Shown piece by piece: positions 17,496 through 27,083 of a stretch of 64,000 nucleotides of DNA (positions within the stretch are counted from its first letter, which is position 1; each line of letters starts with the position of its first letter). The position numbers were made by a program, and so were the translations under genes. Source of the DNA: Congregibacter litoralis KT71 (lineage in GTDB: Bacteria; Pseudomonadota; Gammaproteobacteria; Pseudomonadales; Halieaceae); contig NZ_CM002299.1 in assembly GCF_000153125.2 (NCBI RefSeq), positions 3,885,338-3,949,337 of the forward strand, given 5' to 3'. The notes beneath the pieces were generated by a model. The model did no database searches. It was not told the DNA's origin and worked only from the letters and a program-made list of their open reading frames with translations.

Positions 17496-20156
17496 ATGAA
17501 ATCATTTTCTTTTACCAAGTCTGTTCTTGCTGTATCGGTATCCGCTGCGCTGGCGTCATCTGCCATGGCACAACAGAGCGGCGAACTCGAAGAAGTCCTG
17601 ATTACCGGTTCCTTTATCAAGGGCACTGCACAGAATGAAGCAAGCCCCGTAGAGGTGCTGGACTCCGGCTACATAGCCAAAACCGGTGCCGTCACCATTG
17701 CCGAACTTACGTCACGACTTACCGTGGCCTCCGGCGCCGAAAACAATCCGGACTCCTTTACCGCGGGGGAAACGCAAGGCACTTCCAACGTTAACCTCAG
17801 GGGACTTGGTCTGACCTCAACGCTGGTTCTTATTAACGGCAAGCGCCAAACCGTTGCCGCTGCGGTGGCAAACGACGGAAGCGTGTTCGTAGATACCAAC
17901 ACCGTACCCCAGGCGGCACTTGAGCGCGTCGAGGTCCTCAAAGAGGGTGCTACAGCAACATACGGCTCTGACGCCATCGCAGGTGTAGTGAACTTTATAA
18001 CGCGCCAAAATTTTGAGGGCTTCGAGGTTTCCGGCGGCTATCAAACGACGACCGAAAGTAGCCAGAACACGGTAGATGTGAATCTGCTCGGTGGTATTAA
18101 CATCGGCGATAGCACGAATCTTCTGCTTTCGGGCACATTCCGTCAGCAGGATCCTCTGAGCTCAGCGGATCGCCCCTTCACCACAGAGAACGCTATTAGT
18201 ACGCTGGGGCGCAGCTTTATCGCTATAGCACCGACCAATGGCAGCGGCGCTTACGCGGGCAGCTATTCACCCGGCGAGAACATTCCTGATCCTGCGTGTC
18301 TGGATTCGGAACTGGGCGTATTGGTACCCCAGGCATCCGGGACTCGCTGCGGTTTCCTTTACGGCCCTCGCTTTAACCTGGTCAACGACGAGGAGCAAAC
18401 GCAGCTCTACGGCAACCTGAGCCATGACTTCTCCGATGATCTGGCGATGACCATTGAGCTCGGCTGGACAAAGAATGAGGTATTCGACAACCCCCAATCT
18501 CCCACCTACCCGAACCTGTCTTTCCCTCTGGTTTTCCCAGGGCAAGCCGGCAGCCCCTTCGACCAGCCGGTGGTATGGCTCGGGCGCCCTCTTGGTGCGG
18601 AGTCTCCCTCTCCCTTCGCTCCGCGAGACAGCGAAACCTTACGCGCGTCAATCGACCTTGAAGGCAGTCTAAATTCCGGGTGGAACTGGTACGCGGCGTT
18701 GACTTATTCAGAGAACGATCGCACGGCGGTCCAGCCCGATACGCGCACCTCCCGCCTTAACGAAGGTCTTGCAGGTGTCGGTGGTCCAAACGGCGACCAA
18801 ACCTTTAACATCTTCGACCCCACGCAGAACTCGCAGGAGATCATCGACTTCATCTCTGACGCTCAGGTCACCAACCGTTCCACTGATATGCTGGTGGGCG
18901 ATGTTGTCTTCAGCGGCGACCTCTTTGAGATGAAGGCGGGAACCGTTGGCGTAGCCTTCGGCGCGCAATGGCGTGAAGAGAGCTACCAGATTGCGTTCAA
19001 CGACGTTGCCACGCAGCAGATTGACCAGGACACGGGCTTTGCGGTTCCCATTGACCTGATCTTCCAAGGCGGTGGTCGTCCGGTCGACGAGAGCCGCTCC
19101 ACCTATGCGCTCTTTGCAGAGGCGAATATCCCCTTGACTGATAATATCGAAGTGGATATCGCCGGTCGCTACGAGGACCTCGAGTCCGACAGCAGCTTCG
19201 ACCCCAAGATCGCCATACGCTGGCAGGCCACCGACGCCTTGGTATTGCGCGCCTCGGCATCCTCGGCATTCCGTGAACCATCGCTGCAACAGTACTTCTC
19301 TCAGGAGACGGCACTGCAAGGTCTGGTAGATCCGCTCAATCCCGGCGGAGCGCTGTTTGTTCGCGTAGACACCGCAGGCTCTGTGGACCTGCAGCCCGAG
19401 TCATCCACGAACTTTAACTTCGGCGCGATCTGGGACATCACGAATGACATGTCGGTTCGCGTGGACTACTGGCGCTTTGACTACGAAGACGTGATCGTGG
19501 CCGAGTCGGCCCAGGGCAAGCTAAATGCCGATCCCAACGGTGACTCAATCAACCGAAGCGCAACGGGACAGCTGGCAGGTGTGCGCACCAACTATATCAA
19601 TGCATCCACGGTTGAGACTGACGGTATCGACGTAGCCCTTGATTGGATGGTACCCACCGACGGCTTCGGGCAATTCGGTTTTAACGTCACCGCAACGCAC
19701 TTCCTCAGCTACAACATCCCCTGCACCGCCGCGAACGCGCGAGGCTGCGACGGCCCCGGCGGTACGGAAGATGTGGCTGGCTTCTTTAACTACGATTCCT
19801 TTGTTCGCTCCATCCCGGAGACCAAGGTAAACGGCGTGATCGACTGGAGCATGGGTAACCACTCCATCGCTCTCCTGGGGTTTTATACCTCGGGCTACGA
19901 GACAACTCGCACCGTGGATCCTCGGGCTGCGTCCCTCGGCTACAATCAGGATATCGACTCCTGGTTTACCGTCGACCTGCAGTATGCCTTTGACTTCGAA
20001 TTTGGCGACAACACGGCCACCTTTACCCTCGGTTCGAAAAACGTGTTCGACGAGTTGCCTCCGCGGGTTTATGACGCGGCGAACTTCAGCTATGACCCGA
20101 AGCAATCTGATCCCCGAGGCCGCATGGTATATGGCCGTGTAAAGGTTAACTTCTAA
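17496..20156 (+). CDS. TonB-dependent outer-membrane receptor
   Basis: 886 residues. A signal peptide ends at SSAMA (about residue 25). The plug domain follows, starting ELEEVLITGSFIKG, with NVNLRGLGLTSTLVLINGKR and the conserved VEVLKEGATATYGSDAIAGVVNF. A long 22-strand barrel region ends VYGRVKVNF with the terminal Phe needed for outer-membrane insertion. It imports a scarce substrate across the outer membrane with energy from TonB. The substrate is not evident; members of this NVNLRGLG/YGSDAIAG group are common in marine gammaproteobacteria. It sits downstream of two hydroxyacid oxidoreductases, so a hydroxyacid or its complex is a reasonable guess. Confidence 0.93.
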   Translation: MKSFSFTKSVLAVSVSAALASSAMAQQSGELEEVLITGSFIKGTAQNEASPVEVLDSGYIAKTGAVTIAELTSRLTVASGAENNPDSFTAGETQGTSNVNLRGLGLTSTLVLINGKRQTVAAAVANDGSVFVDTNTVPQAALERVEVLKEGATATYGSDAIAGVVNFITRQNFEGFEVSGGYQTTTESSQNTVDVNLLGGINIGDSTNLLLSGTFRQQDPLSSADRPFTTENAISTLGRSFIAIAPTNGSGAYAGSYSPGENIPDPACLDSELGVLVPQASGTRCGFLYGPRFNLVNDEEQTQLYGNLSHDFSDDLAMTIELGWTKNEVFDNPQSPTYPNLSFPLVFPGQAGSPFDQPVVWLGRPLGAESPSPFAPRDSETLRASIDLEGSLNSGWNWYAALTYSENDRTAVQPDTRTSRLNEGLAGVGGPNGDQTFNIFDPTQNSQEIIDFISDAQVTNRSTDMLVGDVVFSGDLFEMKAGTVGVAFGAQWREESYQIAFNDVATQQIDQDTGFAVPIDLIFQGGGRPVDESRSTYALFAEANIPLTDNIEVDIAGRYEDLESDSSFDPKIAIRWQATDALVLRASASSAFREPSLQQYFSQETALQGLVDPLNPGGALFVRVDTAGSVDLQPESSTNFNFGAIWDITNDMSVRVDYWRFDYEDVIVAESAQGKLNADPNGDSINRSATGQLAGVRTNYINASTVETDGIDVALDWMVPTDGFGQFGFNVTATHFLSYNIPCTAANARGCDGPGGTEDVAGFFNYDSFVRSIPETKVNGVIDWSMGNHSIALLGFYTSGYETTRTVDPRAASLGYNQDIDSWFTVDLQYAFDFEFGDNTATFTLGSKNVFDELPPRVYDAANFSYDPKQSDPRGRMVYGRVKVNF

Positions 20157-20174
20157 CGCCAAGCAAGCCCGGAG

Positions 20175-20203
20175 AGCCGCGACCTCTGTCGCGGCTTTTT
20201 TTT
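20175..20203 (+). terminator. Rho-independent terminator of the TonB receptor gene
   Basis: A 9-bp perfect stem (20175-20183 with 20188-20196), a 4-nt loop and a run of T to 20203 lie 18 bp after the receptor stop. Confidence 0.92.
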
Positions 20204-20405
20204 GCTTGTGACTCATTTCGTAAAAACCGGTGTCAGGGCTTCGCTCGAGGTGTTTAAGCGTACGATTACCCTTGCCTGCACTGGCGTTAATACTGCCGGG
20301 GAGCTCTCCAAGGCTGCCGATCGGCAGTGTCTGTTTATCTTGCCCCCGCAATCACCTTAACGGTACTTTAGATGTCGAGTAGAGCTTTGGCGGGAGATGC
20401 ATGGG

Positions 20406-20840
20406 ATGGACAGACAGCGACCTACCATCGGTATCGTCGGCATTGTTTTAGGCGCAACAGCGCTGCTCCTTGCGGTCATGCACTTCTGGGCGGGTTCTCT
20501 CTCGCCGCAGCCCCCCATAGAGACCACCGTCGCCGAGAAAGCGGTGGCTATCAAAAACGCCACCATCGCGGCACTGAAGGGAGAAGAATTGGAGCAGGTC
20601 GCCCCGAAAAAGTCCTGGGACCTCGATCGCATCGTCACTCTCGCAACAGGCTTTCTGGCTGGATTAGCCTTCATATTGGGCGTGGTCAGCTACGCCATGC
20701 GCGAACCCACAAGGGTCGCCGTCGGTGGCGTGATCCTCGGCGGTGCGGCCATGGCATTTCAATTTGCAGTAGTGGCCATCGGCGCGATTTTCCTGGCTAT
20801 TCTGGTCGCGGCGGTGATCGGCGAGCTGGGCATCGAGTAG
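20406..20840 (+). CDS. Small membrane protein of unknown function
   Basis: 144 residues with about three to four hydrophobic segments: IGIVGIVLGATALLLAVMHF near the N-terminus, then IVTLATGFLAGLAFILGVV and, at the C-terminus, FAVVAIGAIFLAILVAAVIG. A soluble stretch (about residues 35-75) with EKAVAIKNATIAALKG-like helix lies between the first two, probably outside the membrane. I do not recognise the family. The ATG at 20406 has GGGAG 9-10 nt upstream; the ATG at 20397 is too near it. A 14-bp palindrome CTGCCGATCGGCAG (20314-20327) lies upstream. It precedes the ornithine-cyclodeaminase-family gene by 37 bp and may be cotranscribed. Confidence 0.65.
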   Translation: MDRQRPTIGIVGIVLGATALLLAVMHFWAGSLSPQPPIETTVAEKAVAIKNATIAALKGEELEQVAPKKSWDLDRIVTLATGFLAGLAFILGVVSYAMREPTRVAVGGVILGGAAMAFQFAVVAIGAIFLAILVAAVIGELGIE

Positions 20841-20877
20841 CAAGGGAAATCGAAGCAAGACCAGGCAAGGAAGGAAA

Positions 20878-21834
20878 ATGGCATTAACGCTCATCGACGC
20901 TGCCCAAGTGGCTGAGATACTACCCATGGCTGACTGCATCGAGGTGATGCGAGACGCCATGATGGCGACCTCCGCCGGAACGGTAGAAGTCCCACCGCGA
21001 CAGGCCATCCCGGTGGGCGATGGCCACACGATGCTGTTCATGCCGGGATCGGCAAAGGAGCTGGGTTACTACGGAACCAAGGTGATTACCCTGCACAGTG
21101 ATAACCCGTCAAAAGGGAAACCCGCGATACAGGGCTCAATCACTATTTTTGACTATGACACCGGGGAGCCCGTCGCCATCATTGATGGGAGCTCCGTCAC
21201 CGGGCTTCGCACCGCCGCCGCATCGGGTCTTGCCACGGACTGCCTGGCCCGCAAGTCCTCCGCCTCGCTGGGAATCTTCGGCTGTGGCCTGCAGGCCGGA
21301 ACACATATCGACGCCATCCGCGCTGTGCGCCCCATCGAGAAAGTCCTCGTGTGGGGGCGAAATCTCGAAAGCGCAGAGGTCTTCGCAAAAAAGGAGACCG
21401 CAAGAACAGGTCTCGAGGTACAGGCCGTCAGCGACCCCAGCGATGCAGCGGCCTGCGATGTTCTGTGCACGGTCACGGGCTCCGCCGAGCCCATCCTCTT
21501 CGGCGACTGCGTAACACCCGGCACACATATCAATCTGGTCGGATCCCACAGTCTCAACACCCGAGAGGCCGATACCCGGCTGATCCAACGATCCCGGCTC
21601 TATGTTGATGCTATGCAATCAACCCGCAATGAAGGCGGAAATATCATGATCCCTCTCGGTGAAGGGGCGATTGACGAGGGACACATCCTCGGCGAGATCG
21701 GCGAGCTGGCTGCAGGTTCTATCAGCGGCCGTACGGATGACGATCAGGTGACGGTGTACAGCTCCCTCGGAATGACTTCCCAGGATCTGTTTGCCGCAGT
21801 CAGCATCTACGAGCGATACAAAGAGCGCGGATGA
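20878..21834 (+). CDS. Ornithine cyclodeaminase / mu-crystallin family protein
   Basis: 318 residues. The N-terminal block (ILPMADCIEVMRDAM, PPRQAIPVGDGHTMLFMPG) and GYYGTKVITLH, DGSSVTGLRTAAASG are the substrate and subunit-interface motifs of this family. GIFGCGLQAGTHIDAI is the Rossmann NAD(P)-binding loop. Members include ornithine cyclodeaminase, alanine dehydrogenase (archaeal), ketimine reductase and lysine cyclodeaminase. The substrate here is unproven, although an imino or amino acid is expected. A strong AAGGAAGGAAA precedes the ATG. Its TGA overlaps the first ATG of the next frame. Confidence 0.88.
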   Translation: MALTLIDAAQVAEILPMADCIEVMRDAMMATSAGTVEVPPRQAIPVGDGHTMLFMPGSAKELGYYGTKVITLHSDNPSKGKPAIQGSITIFDYDTGEPVAIIDGSSVTGLRTAAASGLATDCLARKSSASLGIFGCGLQAGTHIDAIRAVRPIEKVLVWGRNLESAEVFAKKETARTGLEVQAVSDPSDAAACDVLCTVTGSAEPILFGDCVTPGTHINLVGSHSLNTREADTRLIQRSRLYVDAMQSTRNEGGNIMIPLGEGAIDEGHILGEIGELAAGSISGRTDDDQVTVYSSLGMTSQDLFAAVSIYERYKERG

Positions 21835-21851
21835 CGCGCAAGGGAGCAGCG

Positions 21852-22367
21852 ATGATGAGAGCGACAGTTTTCGGCCTGTGCCTGCAATTGGTGTCCGTAA
21901 CGGCGTTTGGCGCCTGCCCTGACGACTCCGTCGCAGCGCGTTACCTAAGGGCCATCGAAACTATGAATTGGTCGCAGATGGAAGCCTTGCTTGCCGATGA
22001 CGCCAGCTACTCGGATCCCACAATGACTTATTTCGACAGGGAACCGATCCAGCTCGTCGGCTCCGCCAACATTGTCGATTTTTGGCGAAGCGGGGCAGAA
22101 GAGTCTGGAACAAACAAAATCAGCTATACAACCACCGGATGCTTCGAAACCGCAGGATACTTCCTCGTAAATCTTGATATCGATGTTCGCGTGGCGGGCA
22201 CCTACTGGAACGTCAATAAAGACTGGATAAGCCTTCCAGGCAAAGTGGTATCAATAGTCCGGGTGACAGACGGCAGGGTAAGCGAGCATCATGATTACGT
22301 GGAATATAGCGCTGCAGACAGTACTGTGAAGCAGCTGCAGAAACAGTACGGGGCCCTGAAAAAGTAG
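21852..22367 (+). CDS. Exported SnoaL/NTF2-like protein
   Basis: 171 residues. A signal peptide (MMRATVFGLCLQLVSVTAFG, cut before ACPDD) precedes an NTF2-like cone fold with the typical start YLRAIETMNWSQMEALLADDASYSDP and late GRVSEHHDYVEY. Members are enzymes or ligand-binding domains; no catalytic pair is convincing here. The start at 21852 is supported by AAGGGAG 5 nt upstream; the frame could begin at 21831, overlapping the previous stop as ATGA, but then the signal peptide would follow a seven-residue extension. It is in an operon with the cyclodeaminase-family gene. Probably periplasmic. Confidence 0.75.
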   Translation: MMRATVFGLCLQLVSVTAFGACPDDSVAARYLRAIETMNWSQMEALLADDASYSDPTMTYFDREPIQLVGSANIVDFWRSGAEESGTNKISYTTTGCFETAGYFLVNLDIDVRVAGTYWNVNKDWISLPGKVVSIVRVTDGRVSEHHDYVEYSAADSTVKQLQKQYGALKK

Positions 22368-22447
22368 TTGGTATGCGCCCCAAAAAAACACCCGCCTGTT
22401 ACAGCAAGGGCTGTTATCAGCCATCGACTGCGACAGATCCGCGGTGA

Positions 22448-24430
22448 TCAGATATGCGCCGAGAGGATGGCATCGAGATGAGCGGGCATTTCCCTGATCA
22501 GGGCACCCGCGGTCTGCTCGTCCTGTTCCCGCAGAGCAGCGTCGAGACGAGCGAAGCGCTCCGCGGCCTGCTCGGCCTTCATCGTTGCCGTCGTGCCCTT
22601 CAGTCGATGTGCGAGTTTAGCCGCGCTTGCGTAGTCACCGCTCTCATAGGCTCGGGTCAGATCGCCAAACACCTGGGGAGCCTCCTCGCGAAATGTTTGC
22701 ATGATTCTGGCAACAAGCTCCGCGTTGTTGCCGAGCATCTGCTTCAGCGCTCCGATGTCATATTCTGCGCTGCTGGCTTGCGTAGGGGGCGATGCCGGCT
22801 TGGGGCTCTGTTGCGCGACGGGAACGCTGCCGCGGTATTCCGTGAACTGCGCGAGCGCACGACTCAGGCTTTCGACGCTGATCGGCTTGGACAAAAACGC
22901 ATTCATTCCCGCCTCTAAACACTGATCCCGGTGTTCGTCCATCACGTGGGCCGTGAGAGCAAGAATCGGCACGCCTTGAGACCAGGCGGATCCACGCTGG
23001 CGTATCCGACGCGTTGCTTCGAGGCCGTCCACATGCGGCATCTGCACATCCATCAGGATCAGGTCAAAGGCGCCATCCGTGGCGGCGGCGAGGGCTTCGG
23101 CGCCATCGCTTACCGTGGTGAAGTCGGCTCCCAACAGGCGGAGGACTTCGCCCACGACCAGCTGGTTTGTCTGATCATCCTCCGCAACAAGAATTCGCAG
23201 CCCCTGCAGACTGACATAACCGGCAGCTTCCTGATGATTCGCCGCAGGCGCGTTGCAGCGCTCCAGTTCAAGACTCACCTTGAACTGCGAACCATCGCCC
23301 AAACGGCTGCTCAGGTCGATGGTACCGCCCATGAGTCTGACAATTTCGTGAGTGATGGCAAGACCGAGACCCACGCCGCCCTCGCTACGATTGTAGGCAC
23401 CATGCACCTGGTGGAAGGGGTCGAAAAGTCGTCCGGACTGTTCCTCGGAGATACCTATGCCCGTATCAATCACAAGGATCTCGAGGTGTTCGCGGTCTGC
23501 CTGCGCCGCGCGACTGTTTACCAGCACATCGATCTGACCCGCTTCCGTAAACTTGATCGCATTCGTAATCAGGTTTGTCAGAATCTGCCGCAGGCGCGAG
23601 GCATCCACCAGCAGCGCCTCAGGCAGCGTGGACCCCAGGGTCAGGCTCAGGTTCAGGCCTTTGTCCGCAGCGCCCGGCCTGAGGATATCAACAACGGAGT
23701 TGATCACTTCGCCAACGCGCGTTGGCTGGGGGTACAGGCTGAACTGACCGTGCTCCAGCGTCGAGAAGTTAAGCACATCATCGATGATCGCGAGGAGGGA
23801 CTCGGCGCTGCTGCAGATCGTGCGCACGAACTCATGCTCCCGCTCGGGGAGATCGCGCAACAAAAGAAGGTTAGCCAGACCAAGGACGCCGTTCATGGGC
23901 GTACGGATTTCGTGACTCATGTTGGCGAGAAACAGGGTTTTTGACTTGTCGGCGTCCTCAGCAGCTTGCTTGGCCTGGGCCAGCTCAGCATTCTGCACAC
24001 AGGCTATGCAGGCACCGGCCAGCTTGTCGTTAAGGCGCTCAAGCGACGCAAGAACTGAAGGCGCGAGGGCGCCGGAGGCTCTGCGAAGGACGATGTGACC
24101 GTAGTCACGCAGGGGCATGGCGTAAAAGTGGCTTCCTTCGTGTTCGCCTTTCACAATGTCTTCGCTACCCTGCTCCCGGGCATCGCGCAGCGCATCAATG
24201 GCTGCCGCGACCGCCGCGTGCTGCTCGGCGTTGCGTGGCGACTCCGCGACGATTGTGTATCCGGCGTCATTCGGGTCTGTGGAAATGATCATGCCCGAGG
24301 GGCAATTCAGCTTGCGAAGGTAGGTTTTCAATGCCTCCCGAGCCATCGCCTTCAGCTCAAGGGAATTGCCGATGGACATCGCAATCTCGAGGGCAACCTG
24401 TATTTCCAGCTGTGTGACGGCAGCACTCAA
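22448..24430 (-). CDS. Hybrid sensor histidine kinase with receiver and Hpt domains
   Basis: About 660 residues and no membrane segment. Residues 1-160 are a poorly recognised, possibly GAF-like sensor. HisKA has His173 in MSHEIRTP. The ATPase has the N-box near NLITNAIKF (286-294), the G1 block DTGIGIS and GGVGLGLAI. The receiver's phospho-Asp is D461 in LILMDVQMP. The Hpt has His608 in AHRLKG. Thus phosphate can go His-Asp-His to an external regulator that is not encoded nearby. I place the start at a TTG at 24430 because AAGGAG lies 10 nt upstream and the frame farther up runs through the FIST gene. The start is 4 nt after the FIST stop, so the pair is coupled. Confidence 0.88.
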   Translation of the reverse strand: MSAAVTQLEIQVALEIAMSIGNSLELKAMAREALKTYLRKLNCPSGMIISTDPNDAGYTIVAESPRNAEQHAAVAAAIDALRDAREQGSEDIVKGEHEGSHFYAMPLRDYGHIVLRRASGALAPSVLASLERLNDKLAGACIACVQNAELAQAKQAAEDADKSKTLFLANMSHEIRTPMNGVLGLANLLLLRDLPEREHEFVRTICSSAESLLAIIDDVLNFSTLEHGQFSLYPQPTRVGEVINSVVDILRPGAADKGLNLSLTLGSTLPEALLVDASRLRQILTNLITNAIKFTEAGQIDVLVNSRAAQADREHLEILVIDTGIGISEEQSGRLFDPFHQVHGAYNRSEGGVGLGLAITHEIVRLMGGTIDLSSRLGDGSQFKVSLELERCNAPAANHQEAAGYVSLQGLRILVAEDDQTNQLVVGEVLRLLGADFTTVSDGAEALAAATDGAFDLILMDVQMPHVDGLEATRRIRQRGSAWSQGVPILALTAHVMDEHRDQCLEAGMNAFLSKPISVESLSRALAQFTEYRGSVPVAQQSPKPASPPTQASSAEYDIGALKQMLGNNAELVARIMQTFREEAPQVFGDLTRAYESGDYASAAKLAHRLKGTTATMKAEQAAERFARLDAALREQDEQTAGALIREMPAHLDAILSAHI

Positions 24431-24434
24431 GGCC

Positions 24435-25568
24435 TTACGACTCCTTGCGCAGCTCTGATAACGTCGCCACGACGGATGTCTTATTGTAAAACTCCAGGAA
24501 CTCGCCGCCGCCGTTAGCGATCTCACCGAAGGTACACGCGCCCATAACGGGCAGGTCATCGACAGCGACCCGGCGCAGCTCTTCCTCGAATTCGTCGCCA
24601 AGGAACAGCACCCGGGAGATACAGTCCATGAACAGCCGCAAGCCCGGTTCTACATTCAGTTGCTGATCAGCCTGCTCTCGCGCAGTCTGGGCTGCGCTGA
24701 GGAGCGTTTCGCGGTCTCCGTGGAGGATATCGACGTGCTCGCCTTCGCTCACCTCACCGACGCAGGTCAGGCTTCCGTCGTCATTCAACATCAGGGGATC
24801 GCGAACGATGTACTCCGCATCGAGGCGCGCCAGACCAAAGGGGTAGGCCTTGGCGAGATCAAAAAAGCTGGTGTCGCCAAAGGACTGGCCAGAATGCTCT
24901 TCTACCACTGTGCGATACACCTCGAAACCGGGTTCCCAGTCGAGGGATTTCAGGATCGTGTCCTGCGCCGCGGTAATACGAAAGGGCCCGGCAACCCGTG
25001 ACCACCCGTGGGCCACCCCGACGCCCGCGGACGTGCCGAAGCGGGCGACCAGGGCAGCGTCCTTCAACAAACCTTGATTGCTTATCAGGCAGGGACGCTG
25101 GACCATGTCCAGGGAACCGGCGCCGCCGCCGATGGATTCCATCGTTGGTCCCGTGAAGTCGTGCAGTGCACTGAGAAAGGCGCTGATTCGCGAAGAAAAA
25201 CCATCCACTAATACCAGCTGTAACTTTGGCTCCTGTGGTGGGTCACCCAACAGGGGCTCCAGCGTCTCTTCAATATCCACGGCGGCATCGCTGAGTCCGT
25301 TCAGGACAGCAACCTCCATGGGACGCCCGACCCCCCAGATGATGGTGCCTTTCTCCGAGGCCGTCGCCTGGTAAATGATGTTCGGAAACACGCCGCCCAC
25401 GAGTGGTTTGCTAACGCGGGCGAGCAAGCCGTTGAGATTTTCCGGCGTAAAACCGTTCTCGATGCCGGCCAGGACCACGATCCCCTGTATGCGCTCATCC
25501 TCGTCGAACTCGGCAAGGTGTCGCTTGAGTTCTTCTGGGGAACCCGTCGGATCAAAACGAATAAGCAT
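24435..25568 (-). CDS. FIST-domain sensor protein
   Basis: About 377 residues with FIST_N and FIST_C modules: [36 protein letters not shown] and the C-terminal [27 protein letters not shown] domains are predicted ligand sensors, probably for amino acids or other small molecules, and usually occur with two-component or chemotaxis proteins. Here the sensor is a separate, soluble polypeptide placed 4 nt before a hybrid kinase, so I infer that it binds the signal and controls that kinase. The start is uncertain: an ATG at 25568 or a GTG at 25607; neither has a strong ribosome site. Confidence 0.85.
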   Translation of the reverse strand: MLIRFDPTGSPEELKRHLAEFDEDERIQGIVVLAGIENGFTPENLNGLLARVSKPLVGGVFPNIIYQATASEKGTIIWGVGRPMEVAVLNGLSDAAVDIEETLEPLLGDPPQEPKLQLVLVDGFSSRISAFLSALHDFTGPTMESIGGGAGSLDMVQRPCLISNQGLLKDAALVARFGTSAGVGVAHGWSRVAGPFRITAAQDTILKSLDWEPGFEVYRTVVEEHSGQSFGDTSFFDLAKAYPFGLARLDAEYIVRDPLMLNDDGSLTCVGEVSEGEHVDILHGDRETLLSAAQTAREQADQQLNVEPGLRLFMDCISRVLFLGDEFEEELRRVAVDDLPVMGACTFGEIANGGGEFLEFYNKTSVVATLSELRKES

Positions 25569-25682
25569 AGCTACAGAACTCTTAATCCTTACGCTTGAGA
25601 TGATCACTCATAGCCAGACGGAATCGCAAGAGGCGCCCTACAATGACGGGTAGCCGTGGACGCCACCATAGTCCCCCGGCGT

Positions 25683-26930
25683 TTACTTTGCTTTTTCAAC
25701 AAAGATATCCAGCGGCAGGATAGCGGTTACGCCCACGTTCGGTATATCCACCAGCTGACCGATGCGCAAGTCAACGGCCACACTGGCAATCATGTAGGCC
25801 TGGGCGCGGTCATAACCGTACTCAGACACAATGTAATCAATCATGGCCGCGAGGGCGTTCCGCGCGGCGAGATGGACATCCGTAGAGAGGTTGCTGAGGT
25901 CAGCAATGCGATCTGAGGCAAGGTAGGCAAGATTCGCGGGCACTGTTCCCGGCTCTTTCAGGGGAAACCCGGTCGTGGCATAGAACCGCTGCGAGGGGAT
26001 TTTCAGTACCTTGGCAGGGCCCTCATAGTGCGGTCCATATTTGAGGTCGGGCGGATTTTTCACGATGCTCGCCGTGACTGTGAGGGTGCCACCCATTTCA
26101 ATGGCCGTACCGGAGACCTCTCCATCACCTTGGGCGTAGTGAAAATCCCCAACGGCCAGACCGCAGCCATCGATGTAGCATGGAAGGTATACGGTGGTGC
26201 CCGAGGTCATGTAGCGGATGTCCATATTGCCGCCGTGCTCGCGGGGCGGCACTGTGCGCAGGCATTCGGACGGTTTGCTTCCCTCGGGTCCGCACAGCGC
26301 CGAAGGCTGAGCTTCGCTCGGATCGGGAGGCAATACGGCGCCACCAAGACCCATCAACTGGCCCTCGCGTTTAAGCACATCCGCAAGCAGTTGCTGGCCA
26401 GGCAATGTCGTAATCACACCCGGAAAACTCGCATTGGGAATGCGCACGCCGGGCAGCGCATCGCTTTCGGCGTAGTCCTTGTTGATACGCCAGACAATAA
26501 AGCGCACATCCTGACCAAACTGTTCGCCCGCAAAACCGATAGGAGCGGCCTGGGTCCAGCCCACGCTGGCCGCCTTTAGAGAGTCAAGCTTGACTGCGAG
26601 CACGTCACCGGCCTTGGCGCCTCTGATGTGCACCGGACCAGTCAGCGCGTGTACGATGCCGATGCCTTCCCGGGGGATGTCGGGAGCGCTGGAAAACTCG
26701 TCGGGATCAAGGAAAAGGTCAAAAGCATCCCGACCGTGAAATACGATTGGCTCCCCCGGGTCCGCCGTTGCCACCATGGGAATCTCCGGGTGGAGCCGGT
26801 TCATACAGGCGGAATCCTCAGCGCAGGGAACGCTCACATCGCCCAAAACAACCTGGGCGTTGCTTGCCGCAGAAAGCACGAGAATCGACATCGGTGCCAG
26901 CAAGCCAAACAAAAAGCGTCGTTTACACAT
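25683..26930 (-). CDS. Exported acetamidase/formamidase-family protein
   Basis: 415 residues. MCKRRFLFGLLAPMSILVLS with cut after SNA is a signal peptide, unusual because most family members are cytoplasmic. The family blocks are present: GPVHIRGAKAGDVLAVKL, PREHGGNMDIRY, and GDFHYAQGDGEVSGTAIE, which contain the conserved Asp, His and Glu residues of this metal-linked amidohydrolase fold. It probably hydrolyses a small amide, releasing ammonia, outside the cytoplasm. The ATG at 26930 has GGAG 8 nt upstream; a frame from 26969 adds 13 residues that would spoil the signal peptide. It lies upstream (by transcription) of the FIST-kinase pair on the same strand, with a 115-bp gap or less to the FIST start. 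Confidence 0.83.
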   Translation of the reverse strand: MCKRRFLFGLLAPMSILVLSAASNAQVVLGDVSVPCAEDSACMNRLHPEIPMVATADPGEPIVFHGRDAFDLFLDPDEFSSAPDIPREGIGIVHALTGPVHIRGAKAGDVLAVKLDSLKAASVGWTQAAPIGFAGEQFGQDVRFIVWRINKDYAESDALPGVRIPNASFPGVITTLPGQQLLADVLKREGQLMGLGGAVLPPDPSEAQPSALCGPEGSKPSECLRTVPPREHGGNMDIRYMTSGTTVYLPCYIDGCGLAVGDFHYAQGDGEVSGTAIEMGGTLTVTASIVKNPPDLKYGPHYEGPAKVLKIPSQRFYATTGFPLKEPGTVPANLAYLASDRIADLSNLSTDVHLAARNALAAMIDYIVSEYGYDRAQAYMIASVAVDLRIGQLVDIPNVGVTAILPLDIFVEKAK

Positions 26931-26998
26931 TCCCGTACTCCGCGAAGGATTAAAAGCTTGTGGCGTCATCGTACGCTAAAACTTGAAAGGACGGGCCG

Positions 26999-27006
26999 AA
27001 GCGTGC
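26999..27006. repeat. Left target-site duplication of the ISL3-type element
   Basis: AAGCGTGC directly abuts the left GGCTC terminus and is repeated exactly at 28613-28620. Eight base pairs is the usual duplication length for ISL3 elements. Confidence 0.75.
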
Positions 27007-27047
27007 GGCTCTTCATCATTAACGGGGGACACCGGGGATCATTAAAC
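27007..27047 (+). repeat. Left terminal inverted repeat of the ISL3-type element
   Basis: It starts GGCTCTTCATC and continues with TTAACGGGGGA and ATTAAAC, matching the right end apart from a few substitutions and a small gap. Confidence 0.8.
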
Positions 27048-27083
27048 TGAATTTGCGAAGTCCGTTTAATGAGGAAACCCCCG

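Noticed and set aside
24431..24601. N-terminal extension of the hybrid kinase frame
   Set aside because: It lies inside the FIST coding region out of frame; the TTG with AAGGAG at 24430 explains the start better.
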